From contig SWDR01000022.1 in NCBI GenBank assembly GCA_005116815.1, positions 101,418 to 149,690 on the forward strand: DNA of 48,273 bases, in the 5' to 3' direction. How positions within the stretch are numbered: the first letter of the stretch is position 1; each line of letters begins with the position of its first letter. Positions 25,881-35,200 of the stretch are shown in pieces. The notes under the pieces were generated by a model, which saw only the letters and a list, made by a program, of their open reading frames with translations, searched no databases and had not been told where the DNA came from. The DNA comes from Nitrospira sp. (lineage in GTDB: Bacteria; Nitrospirota; Nitrospiria; Nitrospirales; Nitrospiraceae). The position numbers and the translations under genes were made by a program.

Positions 25881-28019
25881 ATGGCCCAATATGAACTCAA
25901 CGTCATCGATTACTGGCTGATCGTCAAGAAGCGGAAGTATCTCATCCTGCTCGCGGCCGGTCTGGTCGTGTTGTTCACATTCCTCTTCTCGGAGTTGTTC
26001 AAGCCGAGCCCGCTCTATGAAGCGTCGGCGCGTGTGAAGTTCGACCGAACGAGTACCGTCGCGCAACAGCTGATCGAGACCATGTCGTTCTCCAATGCCA
26101 ACGACCTCAACTCCCAGACCGAGTTTATTCGCGGGTTCCCGGTCATGGAGCGTGTGGCGATGGAATTAGGACTGGTGCCAGCCACCGTGACGGCGGAAGA
26201 GAAGCGGTCGGCGGTATACCTCAATATGGTCTATAACCTTGGGCAGGAGATAAAGACGCAGCGGGAAGGCGATACAAACATCATTCGTATCACTGCCACG
26301 TCTGATCAACCGGAGACGGCAGAAAAAACGGCCAATTCCGTGGCGAATGCCTACCGGCTGGAAAACATCATGACCCGGAATCGGCTCGTGATGGAATCGC
26401 GGCGATTTGTCGAGGAACAGCTGACCGGGCTTGAAAAACAGTTGAACAATGCGGAAGACGCGCTTCGGGCTTTTCGAGAACGCGAGGGGCAGGTCTTTCT
26501 AACCGATGAGGCGCGCGCTGCGCTGGAGACCTTCACCAAGCTGGAAGAGCAGCACAATGAGGTCATGCGAAAGCGGGCGGAAGGCGAGCGGCAGATCTCG
26601 GTGCTCAATCGAACCGATGCGGTGATTGGCAATCAAACCGGCCGGATTTTCACGGAGGAGCAGAATGCGCTGCTCACGATCCTGAATCAACGCCTCCTCG
26701 ATCTCATGCAGGAACGCAACACCCTTCTGATCAACTACACGACGGATCATCCGCAAGTCCGGGAACAGCAGCAGAAGATCGACAACGTCAGGGGCGAGAT
26801 GGTCCTTGAGCTTCGAGCCAAGCTCAAGACCATGCAGGACCGCGAGGCGACGCTTCTGGATCAGCGGGATCGTTATCGTGGACGGTATTTGCAGTTCCCG
26901 CGCGCGGCGATTCAAATGAGCCGGCTCGAGCGTGAGGTGAAAGTTAACGCCGACCTGTTGGCGACGCTCAAGGCCAAGCATCAAGAGCTGCAGATCAAGA
27001 GTGCGGAACAGATCGAGGAGGTCACGATCGTGGCGCCGGCGATCACGCCAGGCGGACCGATCAATGCACCCAATACGCAACTAAACCTCATGGTGGGCTC
27101 ACTCATGGGGATCTTTCTCGGGATCGTGGTCGCGTTTGCGCGCGAATCGTTCGATACCTCCATCGGGACGATCGAAGGCATCGAGGAATTCCTCAAGGTG
27201 CCGGTCCTGGGCGTGATCCCGCAGTTCGACGGGAAAGAAATGGAAGCGGCAGCCCGTGCGGCGCTTCCAGCCCGTGCCTCTGCGTCGTCCGTGGAGAATT
27301 TCTCGAAACTCATTTGTTTGATCGACCCGAAATCCGTACTATCGGAGAGTCTGCGGTCGTTGCGGACGAATATTCAGTTCGCCAGTATGGATCGAAAGGT
27401 CAAGTCCATCCTTTTTACCAGCGCCGGGATTGGAGAGGGCAAGAGCACCTGTGTGACCAATTTGGCCATCACATTGGCCCAGGAAGGACAACGAGTGTTG
27501 CTCGTCGACGCCGACCTTCGGCGACCGATCGTGCATCAGCGATTGGGGCTCGAGCGGGTTCCAGGGCTGGCGGATGCCCTGGTCGGCAGTACGTCCTGGC
27601 GTCACCATGTAAGATCCGCCACGGATCTGATGCTCGGCCCGATGGGAGTCGATCGTGTCATGAGTACGCCGGGATTGGATAACCTGCATATTCTCACCAG
27701 CGGGTCTGAGGTCGGCAATCCCAACGAGTTCCTTAACATGAACAAGATCAAGACTCTCGTGAATGAGATGAATGAGGAGTACGATCTCGTGCTCTTCGAT
27801 TCTCCCCCTATTCTTCCGGTCACAGATGCGGTCGCGTTCAGCTCGCGCGTCGATGGGACGATTCTGGTCTACCAAGTTGGGCGCATCGGCCGGAACGCCC
27901 TCAAGCGGGCCAAGTTCCTTCTGGACCATGCACAGGCCAACGTGATGGGCATCGTCTTGACGAACGTGAAGTCCGAGGTCACGCCTGACTACGGTGTGTA
28001 TCGCTACGAATATCGCTGA
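25881..28019 (+). CDS. Polysaccharide co-polymerase / bacterial tyrosine kinase (Wzc-like)
   Basis: A 712-residue inner-membrane protein that combines chain-length control and autophosphorylation. The Wzz domain starts after a basic N-terminus with a membrane helix (about 20-40), followed by coiled-coil-rich periplasmic sequence (about 170-380) and a second helix near 400-420 (LMVGSLMGIFLGIVVAF). The cytoplasmic kinase domain has Walker A at about 513-522 (SAGIGEGKST), Walker A' LLVDADLRRP, and Walker B LVLFDSPPILPVTDA. The tail has several Tyr (YGVYRYEYR), the normal phosphorylation cluster. Export and polymerisation should be under phosphorylation control; the phosphatase at 2447-2941 is a possible opponent. 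Confidence 0.95.
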   Translation: MAQYELNVIDYWLIVKKRKYLILLAAGLVVLFTFLFSELFKPSPLYEASARVKFDRTSTVAQQLIETMSFSNANDLNSQTEFIRGFPVMERVAMELGLVPATVTAEEKRSAVYLNMVYNLGQEIKTQREGDTNIIRITATSDQPETAEKTANSVANAYRLENIMTRNRLVMESRRFVEEQLTGLEKQLNNAEDALRAFREREGQVFLTDEARAALETFTKLEEQHNEVMRKRAEGERQISVLNRTDAVIGNQTGRIFTEEQNALLTILNQRLLDLMQERNTLLINYTTDHPQVREQQQKIDNVRGEMVLELRAKLKTMQDREATLLDQRDRYRGRYLQFPRAAIQMSRLEREVKVNADLLATLKAKHQELQIKSAEQIEEVTIVAPAITPGGPINAPNTQLNLMVGSLMGIFLGIVVAFARESFDTSIGTIEGIEEFLKVPVLGVIPQFDGKEMEAAARAALPARASASSVENFSKLICLIDPKSVLSESLRSLRTNIQFASMDRKVKSILFTSAGIGEGKSTCVTNLAITLAQEGQRVLLVDADLRRPIVHQRLGLERVPGLADALVGSTSWRHHVRSATDLMLGPMGVDRVMSTPGLDNLHILTSGSEVGNPNEFLNMNKIKTLVNEMNEEYDLVLFDSPPILPVTDAVAFSSRVDGTILVYQVGRIGRNALKRAKFLLDHAQANVMGIVLTNVKSEVTPDYGVYRYEYR

Positions 28020-28107
28020 TCAGGAAGGTGCGCCTGTAGAAAACCATGTTAGGGTACAAGAGTGTTCTTAGGCCGCACATCAGGCACATCAGGCGAACAT
28101 TTTCACG

Positions 28108-28226
28108 GGATGCTCAAACAGGCCGTCCAGCAAGGCCGCAGCGAGTGAAGGCCCGAGGCGTACCCTTGGGGTACGTTGAGGGGCGGAACGATGCGAGAAC
28201 GCCGCTGGCGGCCTGTTTCAGCATCC
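28108..28226. repeat. Palindromic repeat element, copy 1
   Basis: A 119-bp element bounded by inverted ends (GGATGCTCAAACAGGCCG and CGGCCTGTTTCAGCATCC). It contains an inner hairpin GTACCC-TTG-GGGTAC near its middle. It closely matches the element at 46425-46550, with the first 35 bp differing at a single base. It encodes no credible protein. It fills most of the gap between the kinase gene and the O-antigen polymerase gene and ends just before that gene's ribosome binding site. A 9-bp direct repeat (ACATCAGGC twice) precedes it. Confidence 0.9.
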
Positions 28227-28245
28227 TGTGAGGAGCCGAGATTCC

Positions 28246-29628
28246 ATGCATGCGTCGATGGTGAAACCCCAAGATGCCGTCATCGTTTCGGTGTTGGCCG
28301 CCGTACTCGCGTTCGGTCTCACGCTGACGACTCCCATGGTCGGCATCCAGGTTGTCTTCGGTTTTCTCATCGTCCTGATCGCCTTCGCCTCGGTTCCCGC
28401 CGCGCTCTTCCTGCTGATCTTTTCCATGTTGCTCTCTCCGGAAATTGCGGTCGGTCATGTGGACGGTCGAGGCGTCGGGGCGCGTGATCTCTCGTTGCGT
28501 GTGGACGATCTCCTGCTGGTGATTATCGGATTCAGTTGGCTGGTGAAGACGATCATCTATCGCGATCTGGCTCTTATCCGAAAGACTCCGCTCAATGGTC
28601 CCATCGCCTACTACATGCTGGCCTGTGTGCTTGCCACACTCATCGGCGTCATCGCCGGCCGGGTTCGTCCCCTGACGGGATTCTTCTTCATCCTGAAATA
28701 CTTTGAGTATTTCTTCGTCTTCTTTATGGTGGTGAACCATGTGTCGACCAAACGGCAGGTCGTCAGTTTGGTCACCGCGTTGCTTGCCATCTGCTTCGTT
28801 ATCAGTATCTATGCCATTCTTCAAATCCCGAGCGGGCAACGGGCAAGTGCGCCGTTTGAAGGGGAGAGCGGCGAGCCCAATACCCTTGGCGGGTATCTGG
28901 TCTTCATCATGGCCATCGTCATGGGCCTGTTTCTCCACTTGAAGTCCAATCCGATTCGTGTGGTACTCGTGCTGCTGATGGGGTTCATCAGTCTCGCGCT
29001 TATGGCCACGTTGTCTCGTTCATCGTATCTGGCTGCCGGTGTCTTGATGCTGGCTGTCGCTGCGACGCAGTGGCGGAGGCCCGGTGTGCTCGCGCTGATG
29101 CTCCTGCTCGCCGTGGCCCTTCCGTTTGTTGTGCCGGACAATGTGAAGAACCGCGTCAACGAGACGTTTTTCGGACGGCAGTACGGCGGCGAAATCAAAG
29201 TCGGGCGTGTCGGGCTGGATCTGTCCACGACTGAGCGGCTGCGGTCCTGGCAATATGTGCTGAACGATTGGTTGCATAGCCCTCTGCTCGGGCGGGGTGT
29301 CACCGGCTATGCCTGGGCAGACGCGCAATATGTCAAGATCCTCGGTGAAACAGGTCTCGCCGGTATGGTCGCATTCATCTTCCTGATCGTCCGCTTGTGG
29401 CGCCGAGCGCGGGAGACCTTTCTGTCAGAGCAGGATCCCTTCTGTAAAGGATTGGCCCATGGGTTGCTGCTCGGCATGGTGGCGATGCTGGCGCATGGCG
29501 TGGGAGCCAATACCTTCATCATCATTCGTATCATGGAGCCATTCTGGCTCTGCGCGGGACTCGTCATGATCTTGCCTCGTCTGACATCGGAGCAAACGGA
29601 CGGTACCCTTCAGCGAGCTCGGGCATGA
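28246..29628 (+). CDS. O-antigen polymerase/ligase-like membrane protein
   Basis: A protein of about 460 residues with 10-12 predicted membrane helices and few soluble stretches. The region near LATLSRSSYLAAGVLML and the later large loop with LLGRGVTGYAWADAQYVKIL followed by GETGLAGMVAFIFLI are typical of the O-antigen ligase/Wzy_C superfamily. It would polymerise or transfer lipid-linked repeat units on the periplasmic face. Sequence alone does not separate Wzy from a ligase. The frame is open from GTG 28228, but that start lies at the repeat boundary; the ATG at 28246 has AGGAG 9-10 nt upstream and is preferred. It overlaps the next gene by 4 bp. Confidence 0.85.
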   Translation: MHASMVKPQDAVIVSVLAAVLAFGLTLTTPMVGIQVVFGFLIVLIAFASVPAALFLLIFSMLLSPEIAVGHVDGRGVGARDLSLRVDDLLLVIIGFSWLVKTIIYRDLALIRKTPLNGPIAYYMLACVLATLIGVIAGRVRPLTGFFFILKYFEYFFVFFMVVNHVSTKRQVVSLVTALLAICFVISIYAILQIPSGQRASAPFEGESGEPNTLGGYLVFIMAIVMGLFLHLKSNPIRVVLVLLMGFISLALMATLSRSSYLAAGVLMLAVAATQWRRPGVLALMLLLAVALPFVVPDNVKNRVNETFFGRQYGGEIKVGRVGLDLSTTERLRSWQYVLNDWLHSPLLGRGVTGYAWADAQYVKILGETGLAGMVAFIFLIVRLWRRARETFLSEQDPFCKGLAHGLLLGMVAMLAHGVGANTFIIIRIMEPFWLCAGLVMILPRLTSEQTDGTLQRARA

Positions 29629-30812
29629 GATGGTTCATCTTCTGTTATTGGTATGAGCCGGATGCGCCATCCGATCCCGTCGGGCTTGTCAGGATCTGGA
29701 CGTTGGCACGCCAGCTGGTCGAACAAGGCGACAGCGTAACCGTCCTTCCCCCGCGATACCGGTCTTCGTTGCTTCAACGAGGATTTTCGACTGCGCCGAT
29801 CCCTCTTCTCTCTTGGCCGGTCTTGCGGCCGCTGTCTTATGCGGTGCTGTCCTGTCTCGTTGGACTGGTGCTAGCCTGCAAGTCGAAACCCGACATCGTC
29901 TATTACCGGTGGATGAATAGCCCTCATCCGTTGCTCTATGCCAGACTCGTCGGAGCGCAGTGTGTCTGTGAAGTGAATGGGGAGCCGGTGCCAGATTGGT
30001 CGGAGACCGACCGAGGTCTGAAGCGGAGGCTCACACATTGGCTGGCGTCGTGTGCGCTCAGACGCTGCGATCGAGTGGTGGTCTTGACCGATGGATTGCG
30101 GGATCTCGTCATTCACCGTTATCGGGTTGCGGCTGAGCGAGTGGCCGTCGTACCGAGCGGGACGGATACCGGCTTATTTGCTCCTCAGAACGCAACGACT
30201 TGTCGTCGCCGATTTGAGTTAGACCCCGAGAGGGACTACATCGGTTTTGTCGGGAGTTTTTATCGCTATCAAGGGCTGCAATGTTTATTGGACGCGATGG
30301 CTATCGTCCGGCGGACGAGACCATCTGTGCATCTCCTGTTAGTTGGTGACGGAGAAGCCGTACCGGAGTTGAAACAGCAAGCAGAACGCTTGGCACTGAC
30401 TTCGTGCATTACCTGGGCAGGCAGGATACCCTATCGGGAGGTTCCGGCCTGGATCGGTGCGATGACGCTCTGTGTGGCTCCGTTCCGAGGGGATAGGGGG
30501 GAAACATCTCCGGTCAAAGTGTTTGATTACCTGGCCTGCGGAAGGCCTGTGATTGCCAGCGCGATTCCCTCAGTCTCTGCCATATTTTCTATTGAGGCCG
30601 GAGTCGCCTTGGTTCCGCCTGATGATCCGGTCTCATTGGCTGAGGCGGTGGTGGCATTACTGGACGACCGGGAGCGGCAATTTCATATGGCCAAGCAGGG
30701 CCGCCGTTTCATTGAGCAGGATTATAGTTGGATGCACCTCACGACTCGCTTGAAAGAATGGCTTGCCGCCAGGCCGGCTCCGATACACCATGCGCATTCT
30801 TCTGTTTTGTGA
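29625..30812 (+). CDS. Glycosyltransferase family 4
   Basis: A 395-residue soluble enzyme of the GT-B fold. The N-terminal acceptor domain (1-~190) includes the GLVRIWTLARQLVEQGDSV helix. The C-terminal nucleotide-sugar domain starts near YIGFVGSFYRYQGLQCLLDA and contains the GT4 core (LLVGDGEAVPELKQQ, ITWAGRIPYREVP, SPVKVFDYLACGRPVIAS). The donor-side E-x7-E is partly replaced (SPVKVFDY...CGRPV), as in many bacterial GT4 proteins. Donor and acceptor are unknown. It starts 4 bp inside the polymerase gene and overlaps the next gene by 23 bp. Confidence 0.9.
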   Translation: MRWFIFCYWYEPDAPSDPVGLVRIWTLARQLVEQGDSVTVLPPRYRSSLLQRGFSTAPIPLLSWPVLRPLSYAVLSCLVGLVLACKSKPDIVYYRWMNSPHPLLYARLVGAQCVCEVNGEPVPDWSETDRGLKRRLTHWLASCALRRCDRVVVLTDGLRDLVIHRYRVAAERVAVVPSGTDTGLFAPQNATTCRRRFELDPERDYIGFVGSFYRYQGLQCLLDAMAIVRRTRPSVHLLLVGDGEAVPELKQQAERLALTSCITWAGRIPYREVPAWIGAMTLCVAPFRGDRGETSPVKVFDYLACGRPVIASAIPSVSAIFSIEAGVALVPPDDPVSLAEAVVALLDDRERQFHMAKQGRRFIEQDYSWMHLTTRLKEWLAARPAPIHHAHSSVL

Positions 30813-31977
30813 TGAAGACCTGAGTATTGCAGCAGGCGGAGCCAGGCAGGTTCTGGAATTTGCCAAGGCTCTTTCGTTACGCGGTCATACCATTAAAATT
30901 CTGGGCCCTCGACCTGTGCAAGGCCATCAACTCGCGCAGGAGTTCGCCTCGCTGTCGTTCCATCCTGTGTGGGTCTGGCGGGTGGCCGGACTCAGGCCCT
31001 TGTCCTTTCTGATCGCGTCCTGGGCTGTGCTTCGGCAAGAACTGGCAACGTGGCGTCCGGATGTGCTGCTCTGGTTCGATTCGCCAGGGCAGATGGCTCC
31101 ATTGTTCGCCCTGTTTGGCCATACCTGCGCGAGCGTATTGTTCGTTAACGGATTCCCGGAGGAAGAGGTACAGGGGTTCTGGAAGTTTCCGCTCGTACGG
31201 TGGGTGCTTCGTACGGCATTGAAAGCCGCGACGCACCGTGTGGAGGCGGTGGTGAGTATCTGTGGCGAGATCGTGACGCAGATGCAGCAGTCTTGGGGCG
31301 TCCTTCCAGAGCGGTGTTTCGTCGTTCGTAACGGGGTCGATGGGGACCGGTTCCACCCTCAATCGCATGGAGCGGCGAGAGAGGTTCTCGGCCTTTCTGC
31401 CTTAGGCCCCTTTATCGGATTTGTCGGGGGATTCTTTCCTTGGCACGGGTTGGAGACGTTGATTGACGCCGTGGGGTTGGTCCGAGACAAGCTGCCCACC
31501 GCCACGTTTTTGCTGGTAGGAGACGGCCAAACAAGGCCTGCCCTCGAAGAGCTGGCTCGGCAGCGAGGATTGACGGATATCGTCCGATTTGTCGGTCGGG
31601 CCGACTGGGCGCAGGTGCCGACATGGATTGCGGCCTGCGATGTCTGTGTCGTCTTGCATCGTCAGACTCGATCCTATCCCGGCGATTCTATGAAATTATG
31701 GGAATATCTTGCTTGTGGCCGTCCTGTCGTGACGACAGCCGGGCCTGGGTACGGAGAGACGGTGGAGGCGATCGGTTGCGGACTCGCAGCAAAGCGGGAC
31801 GACCCAGAGGATGTGGCCCGACAGCTGGTCCGCCTGCTTGAAGACCCAGACGCACGGGAAAAAATGGGGGACTGTGGACGGATGGCGGTGGTGCAGTCCC
31901 ATACGTGGGGAGCGCGTGCGCAAGAGTTAGAGCAGGTCTGTCTCGCGGCTCTGGCCGCGACGCAACGAACAGCATGA
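30790..31977 (+). CDS. Glycosyltransferase family 4
   Basis: A 395-residue GT-B protein clearly related to its upstream neighbour but not a copy. It has the GGARQVLEFAKALSLRGH start of GT4 enzymes, the VVRNGVDGDRFHPQ hinge, IGFVGGFFPWHGLETLIDAV, and the donor-binding segment (PGDSMKLWEYLACGRPVVTT). The start at ATG 30790 opens with the expected short strand (MRILLFCDEDLS). Its stop is overlapped by the flippase gene (ATGA). Adds one sugar to a lipid-linked precursor; specificity is unknown. Confidence 0.9.
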   Translation: MRILLFCDEDLSIAAGGARQVLEFAKALSLRGHTIKILGPRPVQGHQLAQEFASLSFHPVWVWRVAGLRPLSFLIASWAVLRQELATWRPDVLLWFDSPGQMAPLFALFGHTCASVLFVNGFPEEEVQGFWKFPLVRWVLRTALKAATHRVEAVVSICGEIVTQMQQSWGVLPERCFVVRNGVDGDRFHPQSHGAAREVLGLSALGPFIGFVGGFFPWHGLETLIDAVGLVRDKLPTATFLLVGDGQTRPALEELARQRGLTDIVRFVGRADWAQVPTWIAACDVCVVLHRQTRSYPGDSMKLWEYLACGRPVVTTAGPGYGETVEAIGCGLAAKRDDPEDVARQLVRLLEDPDAREKMGDCGRMAVVQSHTWGARAQELEQVCLAALAATQRTA

Positions 31978-33470
31978 TGACACAGGGCGAGATGATATTA
32001 ACTGACGCTCAGATGAAGCAGGGCTTGGCAGAGCCGGCCCCGCAACGTCTCCGCCATCGGATTCTTCAGGCTGGAGGATGGGCTGGGGCTGGATTTGTCT
32101 TGGATAAGGTGATCGCCGCTATTCAGCTCATGGTGGTGGCTCGACTCTTGAGCCCGGCCGATTTCGGTGTCATGGCGGCATCCGCGACCATCGTCCTGGC
32201 CTTCATGACGATCAGTGAGCTGGGTGTGGAGTCGGCGTTGATCGCCAAGACGGAGGTTGACCGTGAGGACTTAGCGGTCGCCTGGACTATCGCGATCGCG
32301 CGGGGAGTCGCCATGGCCGCCTGTCTCTGGGCAACGGCCGATGTGATCGGGCAGGTCATGCAGATGCCTCAATTGGCGTCGCTGTTGCGGGTTCATGCCT
32401 GGTTGCTCGTACTGCAGGGATTGCAGAGTCCGGCGATGGCACTCGTGGCAAAAAGTCTAAACCTGCGCCTTCGTGTCACCATGGATCTCGTCAGACGTGT
32501 GATTGAAGCAGGTGCAATCATCGCACTTGCGCTGTGGCTCCGTAACGTCTGGGCGCTCTTGCTTGGGCAATTAATGGGGATGTGCGTGGGCAGCCTCCTG
32601 TCGTTCTGGGTGGCGCCGTTCAAGCCGCGCCTTTCTCTTTATGGTCCTGCACGGGAGTACTTGTGGGGGTACGGCAAACACCTGAACGTCACGACGCTCT
32701 GTATCTTCGTGGTTATGAGCGGGGGCGAACTGATGATCGGTCGTATGCTCGGACAGGATTCGCTGGGCCTCTACCAGATCGCGTTAGCGATTCCGCTGCT
32801 GTTGGGCGTACGGGCCACCGTGTTGATCCATCAGATTAGCATGCCAACCTACGCGCTGCTTCAAAATGATCGACCGGGGGTGATCCGTGTATTCGAACTA
32901 CAAATGGGGCTGGTGGGATTTATCTTTATTCCGCTGGCCGCTGCAGTTGCGGTGTTCGCTCCGGTGATTGTGCCCTTGGCATTCGGTCCTCAATGGCTTG
33001 CTATCGTCGACCCTCTGAGGGTGCTGTGTGTATATGCGGTCTGCGCGGGGTACTCGAGCGTCATGACCGCCCTGCATTATGGGGCGAATCGACCGGATCT
33101 TCAGATGAAGAGCTGGATCGGGCAATGTCTCTTTTACACGTTGGCGATTGTGCCACTCACCATACGGTATGGTCTCACTGGCGCCGCGGTTGCACTGGTT
33201 GCCAGTTACCTGGTGGGACTTCTGTTACAAGGGATCGGGACGAGAGATCTGATCGGTACGGCCGTGGACGCCGTGTACTGGTCGACCGGGAGAGCCTGCC
33301 TTATTGGCGGGGCCCTTGCCGGAGCCATTCTGCTGATGTCTGGACCCGCCTCAGTCACGCCATCCTCATGGGTATTAGCCGCTGCCTGTTTGGCCGCAGG
33401 TGGACTCTATAGCAGCTACCTCTGGCTGATTGAGGTTCCACGATTGAAAGTACTTTGGGAGTATCGCTGA
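31974..33470 (+). CDS. Wzx-like oligosaccharide flippase
   Basis: A polytopic protein of 498 residues with about 12-14 helices. It opens with a soluble N-terminus, then AGGWAGAGFVLDKVIAAIQL and ARLLSPADFGVMAASATIVL. These features match the polysaccharide flippase branch of the MOP superfamily. It would flip the completed lipid-linked repeat unit to the periplasm for the polymerase. The start at ATG 31974 overlaps the stop of the previous gene; a second ATG follows directly. It is 3 bp from the next gene. Combined with the polymerase-like gene it points to a Wzx/Wzy route, not an ABC-transporter route. Confidence 0.9.
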   Translation: MMTQGEMILTDAQMKQGLAEPAPQRLRHRILQAGGWAGAGFVLDKVIAAIQLMVVARLLSPADFGVMAASATIVLAFMTISELGVESALIAKTEVDREDLAVAWTIAIARGVAMAACLWATADVIGQVMQMPQLASLLRVHAWLLVLQGLQSPAMALVAKSLNLRLRVTMDLVRRVIEAGAIIALALWLRNVWALLLGQLMGMCVGSLLSFWVAPFKPRLSLYGPAREYLWGYGKHLNVTTLCIFVVMSGGELMIGRMLGQDSLGLYQIALAIPLLLGVRATVLIHQISMPTYALLQNDRPGVIRVFELQMGLVGFIFIPLAAAVAVFAPVIVPLAFGPQWLAIVDPLRVLCVYAVCAGYSSVMTALHYGANRPDLQMKSWIGQCLFYTLAIVPLTIRYGLTGAAVALVASYLVGLLLQGIGTRDLIGTAVDAVYWSTGRACLIGGALAGAILLMSGPASVTPSSWVLAAACLAAGGLYSSYLWLIEVPRLKVLWEYR

Positions 33471-33473
33471 CGG

Positions 33474-34442
33474 ATGGACGATGCGATGATCGACCTGTCG
33501 ATTGCTATTGTGAGTTACAACACGAAGGACCTCCTTCTGGATTGTCTTCGTGCTCTCCATGCCCACACGTCTGGAATCAGGTTTGACGTGATCGTCGTCG
33601 ACAACGATTCACGCGACGGCACGGTGTCGGCAGTCAGAGATGCCTATCCTGCGATCACGATCATTGCGAATCAGGATAATCGTGGATTTGCCAAGGCGGT
33701 GAATCAAGCCGTCGCGGTGAGTCGAGGGAGGCATGTGCTCCTGCTCAACAGCGACACGCTGGTCAAGGATCAGTCGCTGGCGACGATGGTCAGGTACCTG
33801 GACGATCATCCTGATGTTGGGGCGGTCAGTTGTAAACAGTGGACAGGAGAGGGACATCTGAACCAAACCTGTTTTCCTTTCCCTTCTATCCGCGATCATC
33901 TGTTCTACTCGACGCTGTTCCATCGAGTCGCCCCGTCTATACAAGCGGCTGCTGCGGCGACACAGGCGGTCGATTGTACGCAATCTCAAGATGTCGATTG
34001 GGCGAATGGAGCTTGTTTGATGGTCCGGCGATCGCTGTTCGAGCAGTTGGGGGGATTGGACGAATCGTTCTTCATGTATTTCGAAGACGCCGACCTCTGC
34101 CGGCGACTTCGCCAGCAAGGCTATCGTGTGCGGCATCTCGCTGAGGCGGCCATTGTGCACCTGATTGGACGGAGCAGCGGTCGAAATCGTGATGCCTTAC
34201 AACTTGTGTGGGAGTTCAGCCGCATCCGATATGTCGAGAAGCATTTCTCTCCGGTCAAGCGCTGGCTCATGAAGGGGTGGATTGCGGGCGGCATCGGGTG
34301 GCGATTGGCGCAGTCGCTGGGTTGTGCACCAGAGATGCGGCGCCGGAAGATCCAGAGTGGTGTGGCGGTCATCCGCCGACTGTGGAGCGAGTCGCTGCCG
34401 GTTGAGCAGCTGCGGCTCGATTCATCAGCATCGCACCGGTAG
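33474..34442 (+). CDS. Glycosyltransferase family 2 (rhamnosyltransferase-like)
   Basis: A 322-residue GT-A enzyme. The N-terminus has IAIVSYNTKDLLLDCLRAL and the nucleotide-binding block VIVVDNDSRDGT. The metal site (VLLLNSDTLV) and the acceptor end (GLDESFFMYFEDADLCRRLR) are typical of the rhamnosyltransferase-like GT2 group. A C-terminal amphipathic region of ~70 residues probably contacts the membrane. ATG 33474 was kept; ATG 33486 (MIDLSI) is possible. It is 3 bp downstream of the flippase gene and 17 bp before the methyltransferase gene. Confidence 0.92.
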   Translation: MDDAMIDLSIAIVSYNTKDLLLDCLRALHAHTSGIRFDVIVVDNDSRDGTVSAVRDAYPAITIIANQDNRGFAKAVNQAVAVSRGRHVLLLNSDTLVKDQSLATMVRYLDDHPDVGAVSCKQWTGEGHLNQTCFPFPSIRDHLFYSTLFHRVAPSIQAAAAATQAVDCTQSQDVDWANGACLMVRRSLFEQLGGLDESFFMYFEDADLCRRLRQQGYRVRHLAEAAIVHLIGRSSGRNRDALQLVWEFSRIRYVEKHFSPVKRWLMKGWIAGGIGWRLAQSLGCAPEMRRRKIQSGVAVIRRLWSESLPVEQLRLDSSASHR

Positions 34443-34459
34443 AGGGGGAAGACGATCGT

Positions 34460-35200
34460 ATGGAACGCCGCGAAGCCTATCCGACCGACACGCAACATAT
34501 CGTGAACTTGTCAGGCTATGTCTGGGCAGCCAAACAGATTCCAGGGCTGGATCGGTTGCATGTGCTCGATCTTGCCTGTGGGACGGGCTACGGGTCCGAT
34601 TATCTGAGTGGGAAGGCCGGTCGAGTCGTCGGGGTGGACTGTGCCCCTCAGATCGTCGCCCGCAACCGTGCCCGCTACGGCTATTCAGGTGCGTCGTTTT
34701 TAGCCATGGATGGTTGTGCGCTCGGGTTTCAGGACGAGTCCTTCGATTGTATCCTGTCGCAAGATACCATCGAGCATATCGTGGACGACCGGCGGTTCGT
34801 GGCCGAGGTTGCTCGCGTCTTGCGCAAGACTGGCAGGCTCGTGATTTTTACGCCTCACGGGAAGAGTGTCCTGGATAAGCCGGAAGATCCCTATCACGTA
34901 CGGGAGTACAACCAGGAAGAGTTTCGCGAGATACTCTCGCCCTACTTTTCGCGCATCCGCTGGTTCGGTCGCCGTCAAGGCGCACGATTGCAAGCGGCGG
35001 AGCGATCGATGGACTCCGTGCGTCGATTCGACCCAGGGGGGCTCCGTAATATCGTGCCTCGCCCCGTTCGGCATTGGCTCGGCGGTGTGGTCAGTCGGCT
35101 TCAGGGTGGACCTTCGTTGAAGACCCTGACTCCGGAAGATATCGAGTATGCGGAAGGAGTCGCCAGCGATACGAATCTCATCGGGATTTGCATGAAATGA
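34460..35200 (+). CDS. Class I SAM-dependent methyltransferase
   Basis: A 246-residue protein with a Rossmann methyltransferase core (about 30-160): motif I VLDLACGTGYGSDYL, the acidic end of strand 2 (RVVGVDCAPQIVA), and motif IV (DESFDCILSQDTIEHI). In a glycan locus it most likely methylates a sugar hydroxyl or carboxyl. It is one of three such genes here. A GGGGGAAG site precedes the ATG. The next gene begins inside its stop codon (ATGA). Confidence 0.88.
   Translation: MERREAYPTDTQHIVNLSGYVWAAKQIPGLDRLHVLDLACGTGYGSDYLSGKAGRVVGVDCAPQIVARNRARYGYSGASFLAMDGCALGFQDESFDCILSQDTIEHIVDDRRFVAEVARVLRKTGRLVIFTPHGKSVLDKPEDPYHVREYNQEEFREILSPYFSRIRWFGRRQGARLQAAERSMDSVRRFDPGGLRNIVPRPVRHWLGGVVSRLQGGPSLKTLTPEDIEYAEGVASDTNLIGICMK

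Noticed and set aside
28114-28938. Long - strand ORF opposite the polymerase gene
   Set aside because: Very rich in His, Asp, Glu and Arg, a typical antisense shadow of a membrane-protein gene; part of it is the repeat element.
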